A stretch of 64,000 nt of DNA from Burkholderiales bacterium. GTDB taxonomy: Bacteria > Pseudomonadota > Gammaproteobacteria > Burkholderiales > SG8-41. Below are positions 17,888 to 27,175 of this stretch, piece by piece. Under the pieces are notes generated by a model. That model was given only the letters and a program-made list of their open reading frames with translations. It searched no databases and had not been told where the DNA came from. The position numbers and the translations under genes were made by a program. The stretch spans positions 62,001-126,000 of the forward strand of contig JALHRQ010000002.1 of assembly GCA_022841375.1 (NCBI GenBank), in the 5' to 3' direction. Position 1 is the stretch's first letter. Each line of letters opens with the position of its first letter.

Positions 17888-19300
17888 TCACAGCTGCTTG
17901 GTCAACACCACCGAACGGCGCTGGTAGTTATAGAGCTCTTTCTTTTTCTGCGGCAGCGCGCTGACCCCGGTCTCGACAAAACCGCGCTCCACGAACCAGT
18001 GCTCTGTCCGGGTGGTCAGCACGAACAACTGCTTCAGGCGCAGGCCGCGCGCGCGTTTTTCGATTGCGGCCATCAACCGTTCACCGGCGCCGCGGCCGCG
18101 GAAATCCGGATGCACCGCAAGTCCGGCGAGTTCGCCGGACCGTTCGTCAGAGAAGGGATACAAGCCGGCGCAACCGATGATCATCCGGTCATGTTCGAGC
18201 ACCCAGAAGCGGTCTATCTCCATTTCCAGCAGATCGCGGCTGCGCTTGACAAGGATGCCCTCGGCCTCGAGCGGCTCGAGCAGACGCAGGATGCCGCCGA
18301 TGTCGTCGATCTTGGCGTGACGCAGCGTTTCAATGGGATCGGGGGTCAGCAGCGTGCCTACGCCTTTGTGCGTAAACAATTCCAGCAGCAGGCTGTCATC
18401 AAGATGCCCGGAAATCAGGTGCGTGCGGCCCACGCCCTGCTCGCAGGCGCGCACTGCCGCCGGCAGATAGGCCTGCATTTCTTCGGATTGCACACGGCCC
18501 TTGGACAGCAGGCCCTGAGCTTCGCGTACGGTCAGCTCGCGCAGGAGTTCACCACGGCTTCCGGCGACACCCGCCGACTCCATCAGAAAAATCAGCTTGT
18601 CGGCCTTCAGCGCCACCGCCGTTGCAGCGGCGACATCGCCCATCGCCAGGTTGAACACTTCGCCGGTCGGTGAATAACCCAGCGGCGGCACCACCACCAG
18701 ATCATCGTCCTTCAAGCGCCGTTCAATGGCCACGGAATCAATTTTGCGCACTTCACCGGTATGCATCAGGTCAACACCATCGACCACGCCGATCGGGCGC
18801 GCGGTGACAAAATTGCCGCCGGCAACGCGAATGTGGGCGCCGGCCATGGGTGAATTGGGCAGGCCCATCGACAGCAGGGCCTCGATTTGCACGCGCAATT
18901 TGCCGGCCACCTCCATTGCCGCCTCCAGCGCGGGGCCGTCAGTGATGCGCAGCTTGCCGGCAAACCGGCTGCGCAATTTCTGCGCCTTGAGTTTCGCTTC
19001 GATTTGCGGCCGCGAACCGTGCACCAGCACCAGCTTGACGCCCAGCGCCGCGAGCAGGTTCAGATCATGCGTCAGATGGAAAAACCGCCCGTCTGCAACG
19101 ACTTCACCGCCGAACGCAATGACAAAGACCTTACCGCGAAAAGCGTGAATGTATGGCGCAACCGACTGAAACCAGTCGATGAAACGGTCCTGCGCGGACA
19201 GTCGCGGACGGGCAGCGGTTGGCTGCTTTTCTGCGTCCTGCGAAGCCTGTGTCTGTTTTTTCTGGATGGAAATGAAAGTCTCCCCGTACTGCGTCGTCAA
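17888..19300 (-). CDS. argA: N-acetylglutamate synthase (amino-acid N-acetyltransferase)
   Basis: First step of arginine synthesis: acetyl-CoA plus glutamate to N-acetylglutamate. The 470 residues have an amino-acid-kinase-like regulatory domain (about 45-310: KVFVIAFGGEVV, LVLVHGSRPQI, VVPPLGYSPTGEVFNL) that binds the inhibitor arginine, then a GNAT acetyltransferase domain (about 330-470: LAGLAVHPDFRGRGAGERLM acetyl-CoA loop). E. coli ArgA has 443 residues. The extra N-terminal 30 (rich in Q/K/T) is of uncertain reality; the next in-frame Met is far inside, so the ATG at 19300 is kept. Confidence 0.94.
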   Translation of the reverse strand: MTTQYGETFISIQKKQTQASQDAEKQPTAARPRLSAQDRFIDWFQSVAPYIHAFRGKVFVIAFGGEVVADGRFFHLTHDLNLLAALGVKLVLVHGSRPQIEAKLKAQKLRSRFAGKLRITDGPALEAAMEVAGKLRVQIEALLSMGLPNSPMAGAHIRVAGGNFVTARPIGVVDGVDLMHTGEVRKIDSVAIERRLKDDDLVVVPPLGYSPTGEVFNLAMGDVAAATAVALKADKLIFLMESAGVAGSRGELLRELTVREAQGLLSKGRVQSEEMQAYLPAAVRACEQGVGRTHLISGHLDDSLLLELFTHKGVGTLLTPDPIETLRHAKIDDIGGILRLLEPLEAEGILVKRSRDLLEMEIDRFWVLEHDRMIIGCAGLYPFSDERSGELAGLAVHPDFRGRGAGERLMAAIEKRARGLRLKQLFVLTTRTEHWFVERGFVETGVSALPQKKKELYNYQRRSVVLTKQL

Positions 19301-19361
19301 ATCAGCGATGCCTGTTCAAATTGATGGTATGCGGTTTCCCAACGCGCGGAAAGCCGGCCTC

Positions 19362-20090
19362 CTAAAAATCACCCCACAAGGCCTGCATCGCAGCCAGCAG
19401 GGCGACCGCTGCCGTTTCAGTACGCAATACACGCGGGCCCAGCCGCAGCGGCTGGAAACCGCAACGCACGGCATCCGCCGCCTCCACAGCGGTAAATCCG
19501 CCTTCCGGTCCCGCCAGCACGGTAATCATCGTTGAAGGACGCGGCATGTCCCGCAACACCGCGGGGCCGTCAGGCGCCAGCAACAAACGAATGCCACCAC
19601 TGCCCGCGGCACTGTCCAGCCAGTCGCGCAGCGACAGCACCGGCCTTACTTCCGGCACCCGGTTCCTGCCGCACTGCTCGCAGGCCGCAGCCACCACCGC
19701 CTGCCAATGCACCACCCGTTTTGCAGCGCGTTCGCCTGACAAACGCACCACGCAACGCTCCGCCATCAGCGGCTGAATGGCGGTAATACCCAGTTCGACG
19801 GCTTTCTGAATGGTGTAATCCATGCGTTCGCCGCTGGATACCGCCTGCGCCAGCGTCACTTGCAGCGGCGATTCTCGATCCTCTTCGCGCCGGCCGCGCA
19901 CCTGCACACTGACGTCGCCGCGAACACATTTGCTGATCGCGGCGTCATACGCATTACCCTCGCCGTCGAACAATGTCACCGCATCACCCGGCACCAAGCG
20001 CAGCACATGCGCCACATGGTGTGCCTTGGCCGCCGGCAGCTGGCACCGGCCGTGATCCGGAATCTGATCCGGAAAGTATATTCTAGTCAA
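19362..20090 (-). CDS. rsmE: 16S rRNA (uracil-1498-N3)-methyltransferase RsmE
   Basis: Methylates U1498 of 16S rRNA using SAM. About 242 residues with the N-terminal PUA-like domain (HHVAHVLRLVPGDAVTLFDGEG) and the C-terminal SPOUT knot (VLAGPEGGFTAVEAADA, LRLGPRVLRTETAAVALLAA). No ATG is in frame at the right place. The protein most likely starts at the TTG at 20088-20090, giving MTRIYFPD, which matches the usual RsmE N-terminus. The reading frame stays open far upstream, antisense to trkA, but that extension is an artefact. rsmE is divergent from trkA with 117 bases between starts. Confidence 0.92.
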   Translation of the reverse strand: MTRIYFPDQIPDHGRCQLPAAKAHHVAHVLRLVPGDAVTLFDGEGNAYDAAISKCVRGDVSVQVRGRREEDRESPLQVTLAQAVSSGERMDYTIQKAVELGITAIQPLMAERCVVRLSGERAAKRVVHWQAVVAAACEQCGRNRVPEVRPVLSLRDWLDSAAGSGGIRLLLAPDGPAVLRDMPRPSTMITVLAGPEGGFTAVEAADAVRCGFQPLRLGPRVLRTETAAVALLAAMQALWGDF

Positions 20091-20207
20091 TGGGTTAGCC
20101 CATCTTTTCGAAAGCGGAATTATGCCATAGCTGCGCCCGGCCGACGGTACTAATGGCAGAGGAGCCGGTATACAATTGCGCTCTTTTTCCGGCTGGGGGA
20201 TTCCGCT

Positions 20208-21623
20208 TTGCGCATCGTCATTCTGGGAGCCGGCCAGGTCGGCAGTTCCGTGGCCGAAAATCTGGTGTCCGAGGCCAATGACATCACTGTGGTCGATACC
20301 GACGCCGGCCGCCTGCGCAAACTGCAGGACCGTCTTGATTTGCGCACTATCATCGGCAATGCCGGGCACCCGGAAGTTCTCGAACGCGCCGGCGCGCGCG
20401 ACGCTGACATGATCCTCGCGGTGACGCAGAGCGACGAAACCAATCTTGTCGCCTGCAAACTCGCCGCGACAATGTTCAACATTCCGACCAAGATTGCGCG
20501 CATCCGCGCCGCGGATTATCTGTCGCACCCCGAAATGTTCGCGCCGGAGAACTTTGCCGTCGACACCGTGATCTGCCCGGAACAGGTGCTGACCGATTAC
20601 ATCGCCAAGCTGATCGAATTTCCGGAATCGCTGCAGGTGCTGGAATTCGCCGAAGGCCGCGTCAGTCTGGTTGCGGTACGCGCTTTTCACGGTGGTCCGC
20701 TGGTCGGCCAGGAACTGCAGACCATCCGCAAGCATCTGCCCAACCTCGACACCCGCGTCGCCGCGATTTTCCGCCAGGACAGTCCGATCATTCCCGACGC
20801 CACGACAGTGGTCGAAGCCGGCGACGAAGTCTTTTTCATCGCGGCCACCGAGCACATCCGCGGCATCATGCGCGAGCTGCGGCGCATGGACAAACCGGTG
20901 AAACGGGTGATGATCGGCGGCGGCGGCAATATCGGCCGACGCTTGGCCAAAGCCATTGAAGACCGTTATGAAGTCAAAATCATCGAGTTCAACAAGCGCG
21001 GCGCCGAAAATCTTGCGGCCAGCTTGAGCAAAACCCTGGTGCTGGTCGGCGACGTCACTGACGAGGAGCTGCTGCAAACGGAAAACATCGGCGACATGGA
21101 CGTCTATTGCGCGCTGACCAATGACGATGAGAACAACATCATGTCCTCGCTGCTCGCCAAGCGCATGGGCGCGCGCCGGGTGGTGGCGCTGATCAACCGT
21201 AGCGCCTACGTCAATCTGGTGCAGGCCGGGCAGATCGACATTGCGATTTCACCCGCTCAGGCCACCATCGGCACGTTGCTCGCACACGTTCGGCAAGGCG
21301 ACTGCGTCGCAGTGCACAGCCTGCGCCGCGGCGCAGCCGAAGCCCTCGAACTCGTCGCCCATGGTGACGCAAAATCTTCCAAAGTCGTCGGCCGGCGCAT
21401 CGAAGAAATCGATTTGCCGAAAGGTGCGACCATCGGCGCCATCGTGCGCACCCACGAGCGTTCCTCCGGCAGCAACGGCAAAAACGCACGCGAGCATCAG
21501 GTCTTGATCGCCCATCACGACACGGTCATCGAACCCGATGATCACGTGATCATGTTCGTCGTCGACAAGCGCACGGTGTCCAAGGTGGAGCGCCTTTTCC
21601 AGGTCAGCGTAGGTTTCGTTTGA
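20208..21623 (+). CDS. trkA: Trk potassium uptake regulatory NAD-binding subunit TrkA
   Basis: A 471-residue peripheral membrane protein that gates the TrkH channel. Two RCK/Rossmann repeats: MRIVILGAGQVGSSVAENL with acidic VVDTD (1-30) and VMIGGGGNIGRRLAKAIEDR (about 233-252), each followed by a TrkA-C (RCK_C) lobe. The start codon is TTG at 20208, placed by homology directly at the Rossmann strand, with GGGGGA about 8 bases upstream as ribosome binding site. trkH overlaps its stop, so the two subunits are made together. Confidence 0.95.
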   Translation: MRIVILGAGQVGSSVAENLVSEANDITVVDTDAGRLRKLQDRLDLRTIIGNAGHPEVLERAGARDADMILAVTQSDETNLVACKLAATMFNIPTKIARIRAADYLSHPEMFAPENFAVDTVICPEQVLTDYIAKLIEFPESLQVLEFAEGRVSLVAVRAFHGGPLVGQELQTIRKHLPNLDTRVAAIFRQDSPIIPDATTVVEAGDEVFFIAATEHIRGIMRELRRMDKPVKRVMIGGGGNIGRRLAKAIEDRYEVKIIEFNKRGAENLAASLSKTLVLVGDVTDEELLQTENIGDMDVYCALTNDDENNIMSSLLAKRMGARRVVALINRSAYVNLVQAGQIDIAISPAQATIGTLLAHVRQGDCVAVHSLRRGAAEALELVAHGDAKSSKVVGRRIEEIDLPKGATIGAIVRTHERSSGSNGKNAREHQVLIAHHDTVIEPDDHVIMFVVDKRTVSKVERLFQVSVGFV

Positions 21624-23077
21624 GCGCGCTGCTCTCGGTTTTCCCCTACCTCGGGCTCATCGCGATGGTGATGAGCCTGTCGCATCTGCTGCCGCTCGGC
21701 GTCTCGCTCGGCTACGACGACGGCGCTGCCCAGGCCTTTGTCATTTCAATGATCGTCAACTTTGCCGCCGGCTGCGCGATGTGGGTCGGCACCCGGCGCA
21801 ACAAGCGGGAACTGACGCCGCGCGACGGCATCCTGCTGGTGGTGCTGGCCTGGTGCGGTGGAGCGGCTTTTGCCACGCTGCCTTTGCTGCTGGCGATTCC
21901 CGGGCTCACCTTCACCGACGCCTACTTCGAAACCATGTCGGGCCTGACCACCACCGGTTCAACAGTCCTGTCCGGTCTCGACACTCTGGCGCCGTCTCTC
22001 AATTTCTGGCGCTGCCTGCTGGTCTGGCTGGGCGGCATGGGCTTGATCGTGCTGGCGGTAGCGATCCTGCCGCTGCTGGGTATCGGTGGCCGGCAGATTT
22101 TCAAGGCCGAGACCCCGGGGCCAATGAAAGACGCAAAGATGACGCCGCGCATCACTGAAACGGCAAAGGGTCTCTGGGTGGTGTACGCCATCATTTCATC
22201 CGCCTGCGTGATCTCCTACTACCTGGCCGGGATGACCTGGTTCGATGCCGTTGTTCACATGTTTTCAACCATGGGGCTGGGGGGGTTTTCCAGCCATGAC
22301 GCCAGTTTCGGCTATTGGGATTCAGCCCTCATTGAAACCGTCGCCATTATTTTCATGCTGATTGCCAGCATCAACTTCGGCACGCACTTTCTTGCCTTGC
22401 GGTCACGAACCATCACTCCATACCGCGCCGACCCGGAACTGGCCTGGTGCATTGGCATCATGCTCGCCAGTTGCGTGGGTATTGCACTCTACCTTGACGG
22501 GATGGGCATCTACCCCGACTTTCTGTCATCGCTGCGGTACGCCAGTTTTAATGTGGTGTCGATCGCATCCACCACAGGTTATGCCAGCACCGATTACAAC
22601 CTGTGGCCGATTTTCGCGCCGATGTGGATGCTGTTCCTGTGCAGCTTTGCCTCCTGCTCGGGTTCGACCGGCGGCGGCATCAAGATGATTCGCGCGCAGC
22701 TGCTGTATATCCAGGTCTATCGCGAATTCGTCAAACTGCTGCACCCGACCGCGGCCGTTCCCGCCAAACTGGGCGGGCAGGTCATGGACAACAAGATCAT
22801 TTTTTCAGTGCTGGCATTCCTGTTCATTTACATCGCCAGCATCGTCACCATGACCCTGGTGATGATGGCCAGCGGACTCGATGACCTGACATCGTTCAGT
22901 GCCATCGTCGCCTGCATCAACAATACCGGCCCCGGCTTGCACAAGGTGGGGCCGGCGACGACTTATGCAGTGCTGTCGGATTTCCAGACCTGGGTGTGCA
23001 CGTTTGCAATGCTGCTCGGCCGCCTGGAACTGTTTACGGTGCTAATCGTGTTCACGCCGGTGTTCTGGCGCAAATAA
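21620..23077 (+). CDS. trkH: Trk potassium uptake channel subunit TrkH
   Basis: A 485-residue polytopic inner-membrane K+ channel with four pore-loop repeats. The filter loops are visible in order: SGLTTTGSTVLSGL (about 110), STMGLGGFSSHDASFG (about 218), ASTTGYASTDYNLWP (about 315) and NNTGPGLHKVGP (about 435). The start is TTG overlapping the trkA stop (TTGA at 21620-21623), an unusual coupling junction. Length fits the family (about 483). It converges with the photolyase gene, with 18 bases between stops. Confidence 0.95.
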   Translation: MSALLSVFPYLGLIAMVMSLSHLLPLGVSLGYDDGAAQAFVISMIVNFAAGCAMWVGTRRNKRELTPRDGILLVVLAWCGGAAFATLPLLLAIPGLTFTDAYFETMSGLTTTGSTVLSGLDTLAPSLNFWRCLLVWLGGMGLIVLAVAILPLLGIGGRQIFKAETPGPMKDAKMTPRITETAKGLWVVYAIISSACVISYYLAGMTWFDAVVHMFSTMGLGGFSSHDASFGYWDSALIETVAIIFMLIASINFGTHFLALRSRTITPYRADPELAWCIGIMLASCVGIALYLDGMGIYPDFLSSLRYASFNVVSIASTTGYASTDYNLWPIFAPMWMLFLCSFASCSGSTGGGIKMIRAQLLYIQVYREFVKLLHPTAAVPAKLGGQVMDNKIIFSVLAFLFIYIASIVTMTLVMMASGLDDLTSFSAIVACINNTGPGLHKVGPATTYAVLSDFQTWVCTFAMLLGRLELFTVLIVFTPVFWRK

Positions 23078-23095
23078 TCGCTCTCGACCGCTTTT

Positions 23096-24535
23096 TCAGC
23101 CTTTCACGGCCTTGTACATTTCGAGCGTCTGCAGCCGGGCTGCGGCATGCTCGACCACCGGCGCCGGGTAGTCCTTGCCGATGATCGCGCTCGCGCCCTG
23201 CTGTTCGAGCTGCGTCATGTTCCAGGGCGCATGGATGGCGCGTTTGTCGCAGCCTGCAAGCTCGGGAACATAGCGGCGGATGAATGCGCCTTCTGCATCA
23301 AACTTTTCCGACTGCGATACCGGATTGAAAATGCGGAAATACGGCTGCGCATCACATCCGGTCGAAGCCGCCCATTGCCAGCCGCCGTTGTTCGACGCAA
23401 GATCAAAATCGTTGAGCTGATCGGCAAAATATTTTTCGCCCCAGCGCCAGTCGACATGCAGATCCTTGACCAGGAAAGAAGCCGCGATCATGCGCAGCCG
23501 GTTGTGCATGTAGCCGGTCTGGTTGAGCTGGCGCATCGCCGCATCGACGATGGGGTAACCGGTGCGGCCCTCACGCCATGCCGCGAACAAGTTTTCATCA
23601 TTAGGCCACTGGATGGCGTCATAAGCCGGCTTGAATGCCCGCGACACCACGCGCGGGTGATGATGCAGGATCATGAAATAAAAATCCCGCCATATCAGTT
23701 CTGACAGCCAGGTAGCCGGGCCTTCGCCGGACTGCCCACCGGCACCGGGCCAGGCCGCGCGCGCCAGTGCGCGGATCGAAACCGTACCGAAACGCAGGTG
23801 CACTGAAAGGTATGACGGGCCCTTTTTTGCCGGAAAATTACGGCTGTCGTGATACCGCGTCATGCGCTGCGAAAAATCTGCCAAAAGTGTCTTTGCCGCG
23901 GCCGCACCGCCGTTGATGCCCAGCGCCTGCAGATTCGCCGGCTCAAAGCCGATGTCGGTGAGCGTCAGCAGGCGCCCATGTCCTGATGCTTTGGCAAAAT
24001 GTTCTGCATACCGCTCCACGGGGTAAGCTTTTACAAAAAACGGCTCCAGTTTTTTCAGCCACGCGTTTTTGTAAGGCGTAAACACCGAAAACGGCGTGCC
24101 GCCCTGGGTCAGCACTTCGTCTTTCTCGAAAATAACCTGGTCTTTGCGGGTCAGAAAAGCAATGCCCGCCGCCTTCAGGGTTTGCGCGACCGCCGTGTCC
24201 CGGGCCCCCGCCTGCGGCTCGTAGTCGTGGTTGGCATACACCGCCTGTACGCGAAGCTTTGCGGCGAGGCGCGGGATCTCCGTCCTCGCCGCACCGTGCA
24301 AAGTGATTAACTGGCCGCCGGCTTTCTCCAGCCCCTCCCCGAGTTCGTTCGCAGAATGGCAGATGAATTCGACGCGGCGATCCTTGCGAGTCGGCAAATC
24401 ATTAAGGATTTCAGTGTCATATACAAAAACGCAATAAACGCGACGGCTGTCCTTCAAAGCGGCATAAAGCGCTGCATTGTCTTCGCTGCGCAAATCGCGG
24501 CGAAACCACATCAGCACGGCATCGAACTGGCTCAT
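23096..24535 (-). CDS. phrB: Deoxyribodipyrimidine photo-lyase (class I CPD photolyase)
   Basis: Light-driven repair of cyclobutane pyrimidine dimers. The 479 residues have an N-terminal antenna domain (LMWFRRDLRSEDNAALYAAL, 9-28) and a C-terminal FAD domain with the family signatures YLSVHLRFGTVSIRAL, LIWRDFYFMIL, TGYPIVDAAMRQLNQTGYMHNRLRMI and NNGGWQWAASTGCDAQPYFRIFNP (given here in part). The Trp residues of the electron-transfer chain are present in that last segment. The second cofactor (MTHF or 8-HDF) cannot be told from sequence. The gene is single, about 100 bases divergent from yqgE. Confidence 0.95.
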   Translation of the reverse strand: MSQFDAVLMWFRRDLRSEDNAALYAALKDSRRVYCVFVYDTEILNDLPTRKDRRVEFICHSANELGEGLEKAGGQLITLHGAARTEIPRLAAKLRVQAVYANHDYEPQAGARDTAVAQTLKAAGIAFLTRKDQVIFEKDEVLTQGGTPFSVFTPYKNAWLKKLEPFFVKAYPVERYAEHFAKASGHGRLLTLTDIGFEPANLQALGINGGAAAAKTLLADFSQRMTRYHDSRNFPAKKGPSYLSVHLRFGTVSIRALARAAWPGAGGQSGEGPATWLSELIWRDFYFMILHHHPRVVSRAFKPAYDAIQWPNDENLFAAWREGRTGYPIVDAAMRQLNQTGYMHNRLRMIAASFLVKDLHVDWRWGEKYFADQLNDFDLASNNGGWQWAASTGCDAQPYFRIFNPVSQSEKFDAEGAFIRRYVPELAGCDKRAIHAPWNMTQLEQQGASAIIGKDYPAPVVEHAAARLQTLEMYKAVKG

Positions 24536-24634
24536 TGGGGATCAGACGGTTAAGGTAAAAGTAGGGTAGCGGTTATCGCGTGTAGCCGGGCTTTAATTGT
24601 CGCTGCCGGTACCCGGCTTTACAATAGACCTACC

Positions 24635-25195
24635 ATGAACAGCGTCGACCTTACGCAGCATTTCCTGATCGCCATGCCCGCGATGGTCGATCCTCATTTT
24701 GCGCGTACGCTGACGCTGGTGTGTGAGCACAATGAAAACGGCGCGCTCGGCATCGTCGTCAACCGTCCGACCGACATGACCCTGCAAGGACTGCTCGAGC
24801 AGGTCAAAATCCCCCTCGACCGCAACAGCTTCAAGGGCGTTCCGGTGCATTTCGGCGGGCCGGTGCAGGTTGATCGCGGCTTTGTGCTTCACAGTCCGGT
24901 TGGCGAGTGGCAATCGACGCTGACCGTCGGCAGCGCAATCGGTCTCACCACTTCAAAGGACATTCTTGAAGCGGTGGCTCGCGGCAACGGGCCGGGGCAA
25001 ATCCTGGTGACGCTGGGTTATGCCGGCTGGGCGCCGGGTCAGCTGGAGCATGAACTCGCGCAGAACGCCTGGCTCACCGTGCCGGCACGCAACGACATCC
25101 TGTTCGATCTCCCCGCAGAAGAACGTCTGGCTGCCGCGATGCAACTGCTCGGCGTCGATTACGCCAATCTTTCGGACGTGGCTGGCCACGCGTGA
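24635..25195 (+). CDS. yqgE: YqgE/AlgH family protein
   Basis: A 186-residue protein of the UPF0301 (DUF179) family: [37 protein letters not shown] at the start (quoted only to identify it in parts: [22 protein letters not shown]), then [15 protein letters not shown] and [14 protein letters not shown]. It was named AlgH from a Pseudomonas alginate regulator, but the biochemical role is unknown. It is regularly linked to ruvX, as here, where the stop overlaps the ruvX GTG start (GTGA). Confidence 0.92.
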   Translation: MNSVDLTQHFLIAMPAMVDPHFARTLTLVCEHNENGALGIVVNRPTDMTLQGLLEQVKIPLDRNSFKGVPVHFGGPVQVDRGFVLHSPVGEWQSTLTVGSAIGLTTSKDILEAVARGNGPGQILVTLGYAGWAPGQLEHELAQNAWLTVPARNDILFDLPAEERLAAAMQLLGVDYANLSDVAGHA

Positions 25196-25638
25196 ATCCA
25201 CGACCGGCGCAAGGTGCGGTGCTGGCCTTCGACTTCGGCGAGCAGCGTATCGGCGTCGCCACCGGTGAACTGAGCCTCGGCATTGCACATGCCCTGACGG
25301 TTATCGTCGCCGAAGACAATGACACCCGTTTCTCCAACATCGCCGCGCTGATTGCCGAATGGCAGCCGGCGCTGCTGGTGGTCGGTGTTGCAAGCCACGA
25401 CGACGGCGCCGTCCACGAAACCGGGCGGCTGGCACGGCGCTTCGGTCAACGCCTGCACGGACGCTTCAGCCTCCCGGTCGAATTCATTGACGAGCGCCTG
25501 ACTTCGCATGCGGCCGACGCCGCCCTTCGCGAAAGCGGCACGCGAGCGGATCGCCGCGCGGCCATGCTCGACGCTGCAGCCGCTGCGGAGATCCTGCGCA
25601 CCTGGTTCGAGACGCCGCCTGAAAAAAACCGGCTTTGA
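25192..25638 (+). CDS. ruvX: Putative pre-16S rRNA nuclease / Holliday junction resolvase-like YqgF (RuvX)
   Basis: A 148-residue RNase H-fold protein. The catalytic Asp is in [16 protein letters not shown] (near residue 14), with the later acidic sites in FIDERLTS (about 100-107) and the C-terminal [15 protein letters not shown]. YqgF trims the 5' end of 16S rRNA in E. coli; the resolvase name is historical. The start is GTG, overlapping the yqgE stop. It is the second gene in the yqgE-ruvX-pyrR-pyrB-pyrC-like row. Confidence 0.92.
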   Translation: MNPRPAQGAVLAFDFGEQRIGVATGELSLGIAHALTVIVAEDNDTRFSNIAALIAEWQPALLVVGVASHDDGAVHETGRLARRFGQRLHGRFSLPVEFIDERLTSHAADAALRESGTRADRRAAMLDAAAAAEILRTWFETPPEKNRL

Positions 25639-25665
25639 CCCCGCTGCGGCGTTCTAACAGCGGGG
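25639..25665 (+). terminator. Hairpin between ruvX and pyrR
   Basis: A perfect eight-pair stem, CCCCGCTG (25639-25646) with CAGCGGGG (25658-25665), around an 11-base loop. It begins on the base after the ruvX stop. Downstream the sequence (TGATTGTGTT) is only moderately T-rich, so it may be a weak terminator or a processing/attenuation hairpin separating ruvX from the pyr genes. A role in pyrimidine control through PyrR is possible but unsupported by a visible anti-terminator. Confidence 0.5.
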
Positions 25666-25704
25666 TGATTGTGTTAGGCTACCGGCCGCATATGTGCTAC
25701 TGCC

Positions 25705-26208
25705 ATGCCGGGTAACCCGCTTCCAGATGCCGAGCTGCTGCTCGCATCACTGACAGACCGGATGCGGCCCGCTGTCGGGCCGAACACCGGGCTGGTGGGT
25801 ATTCATACCGGCGGCGTGTGGCTCGCCGAACGCCTGCATCAGGCGCTGGACCTCAAACTACCGCTGGGCACCCTCGACGTCTCGTTTTATCGCGACGACT
25901 TCAACAAGAAGGGCTTGCGGCGCAACGTCAAAAGCTCCGACATCCCATTCGACATCGACAACTGCGACGTGATCATCGTCGACGACGTGCTTTACACCGG
26001 GCGCACCATCCGCGCCGCGCTGAACGAACTGTTCGACTACGGCCGTCCCGCGCGTATCCGCCTTGCGGCCCTGGTCGATCGCGGTGGACGCGAACTGCCG
26101 ATTTCGGCCGACTTCATCGGCGCCGACGTCACGGTGGCGGCCGGCGAAAGCATCGAACTGACTCGCGACGCACAGAGCCGGCTGGCGCTGAAACTGACCC
26201 GGGACTGA
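25705..26208 (+). CDS. pyrR: PyrR: uracil phosphoribosyltransferase / pyrimidine regulatory protein
   Basis: A 167-residue type I PRTase. The PRPP-binding loop is [19 protein letters not shown] (about 92-110), with [17 protein letters not shown] characteristic of PyrR. In Gram-positives PyrR binds pyr mRNA to attenuate transcription. In proteobacteria with this gene order it may act mainly as a phosphoribosyltransferase, and RNA binding is not established. ATG start; only 2 bases separate its stop from the pyrB start, so pyrR and pyrB are one unit. Confidence 0.92.
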   Translation: MPGNPLPDAELLLASLTDRMRPAVGPNTGLVGIHTGGVWLAERLHQALDLKLPLGTLDVSFYRDDFNKKGLRRNVKSSDIPFDIDNCDVIIVDDVLYTGRTIRAALNELFDYGRPARIRLAALVDRGGRELPISADFIGADVTVAAGESIELTRDAQSRLALKLTRD

Positions 26209-26210
26209 AC

Positions 26211-27170
26211 ATGTGGCTTGATCCGGCAAATCCGCAACTCAACAAAAACGGCGAACTGCATCATCTGCTGTCGCTGGAAGGCCTGCCGGCAGACATCTTG
26301 CGGCAAATTCTGGATACCGCGGAATCCTTTGTCGGCGTCACCCAGCGCGAAGTCAAAAAAGTGCCGCTGCTGCGCGGAAAAGCCGTGTTCAACCTGTTTT
26401 TTGAGGCCTCGACCCGTACCCGTACCACCTTTGAAATCGCCGCCAAGCGGCTGTCCGCTGACGTCATCAATCTGGCGATCAATGTGTCGTCACAAAGCAA
26501 GGGCGAAACGGTGCTCGACACCGTGGCCAACCTGTCAGCGATGCAGGCTGACATGTTCATCGTGCGCCACTCTGCCAGCGGCGCGCCCTACCTGATCGCC
26601 AAACATGTCGCGCCCGACATTCATGTCGTCAATGCCGGAGACGGGCGCCATGCGCACCCGACGCAGGGCCTGCTCGACATGTACACCATCCGCCACTACA
26701 AGGGCGACTTCACCAAGCTGCGCGTAGCCATCATCGGCGACATCCTGCACTCGCGGGTTGCACGTTCACAGATCCACGCACTGACCACGCTGGGCTGCCC
26801 GGAAATCCGCGTCATCGGCCCCAAGACGCTGCTGCCGGCGCATGTCGGCAAACTTGGCGTACAGGTTCATGCCGACATGCGGCAGGGTCTCAAGGACGTG
26901 GATGTGGTGATGATGCTGCGGCTGCAGAATGAACGCATGAAGGGCGCGCTGCTGCCGTCGGCACAGGAATTTTTCAAATACTATGGGCTGACCGAAGACA
27001 AGCTTGCGCTGGCCAAACCTGATGCCATCGTGCTGCACCCGGGCCCGATGAACCGCGGTGTCGAAATCGATTCCAGCGTCGCCGACGGCCGGCAGTCGGT
27101 GATCCTGCCGCAGGTGACCTTCGGCATCGCCATCCGCATGGCGGTCATGAGCATCCTCGCCGGGAACTGA
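26211..27170 (+). CDS. pyrB: Aspartate carbamoyltransferase catalytic subunit
   Basis: Condenses carbamoyl phosphate and aspartate in pyrimidine synthesis. About 319 residues from the ATG at 26211, chosen because it gives the family-typical N-terminus and directly follows pyrR; the frame is open upstream only as a shadow of pyrR. Carbamoyl-phosphate site [19 protein letters not shown], then [30 protein letters not shown] and [11 protein letters not shown] are all intact. No pyrI follows. Instead a pyrC-like pseudoenzyme starts 5 bases later, the arrangement known for class A ATCase holoenzymes in Pseudomonas. Confidence 0.95.
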   Translation: MWLDPANPQLNKNGELHHLLSLEGLPADILRQILDTAESFVGVTQREVKKVPLLRGKAVFNLFFEASTRTRTTFEIAAKRLSADVINLAINVSSQSKGETVLDTVANLSAMQADMFIVRHSASGAPYLIAKHVAPDIHVVNAGDGRHAHPTQGLLDMYTIRHYKGDFTKLRVAIIGDILHSRVARSQIHALTTLGCPEIRVIGPKTLLPAHVGKLGVQVHADMRQGLKDVDVVMMLRLQNERMKGALLPSAQEFFKYYGLTEDKLALAKPDAIVLHPGPMNRGVEIDSSVADGRQSVILPQVTFGIAIRMAVMSILAGN

Positions 27171-27175
27171 TCGCG

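Noticed and set aside
20091-21077. Upstream extension of the rsmE frame
   Set aside because: This part is antisense to trkA; RsmE homology begins only at the TTG at 20090.
25818-26210. Longer pyrB start giving about 450 residues
   Set aside because: The extra part is the shifted frame of pyrR; ATCase N-terminal homology and length fit the ATG at 26211.
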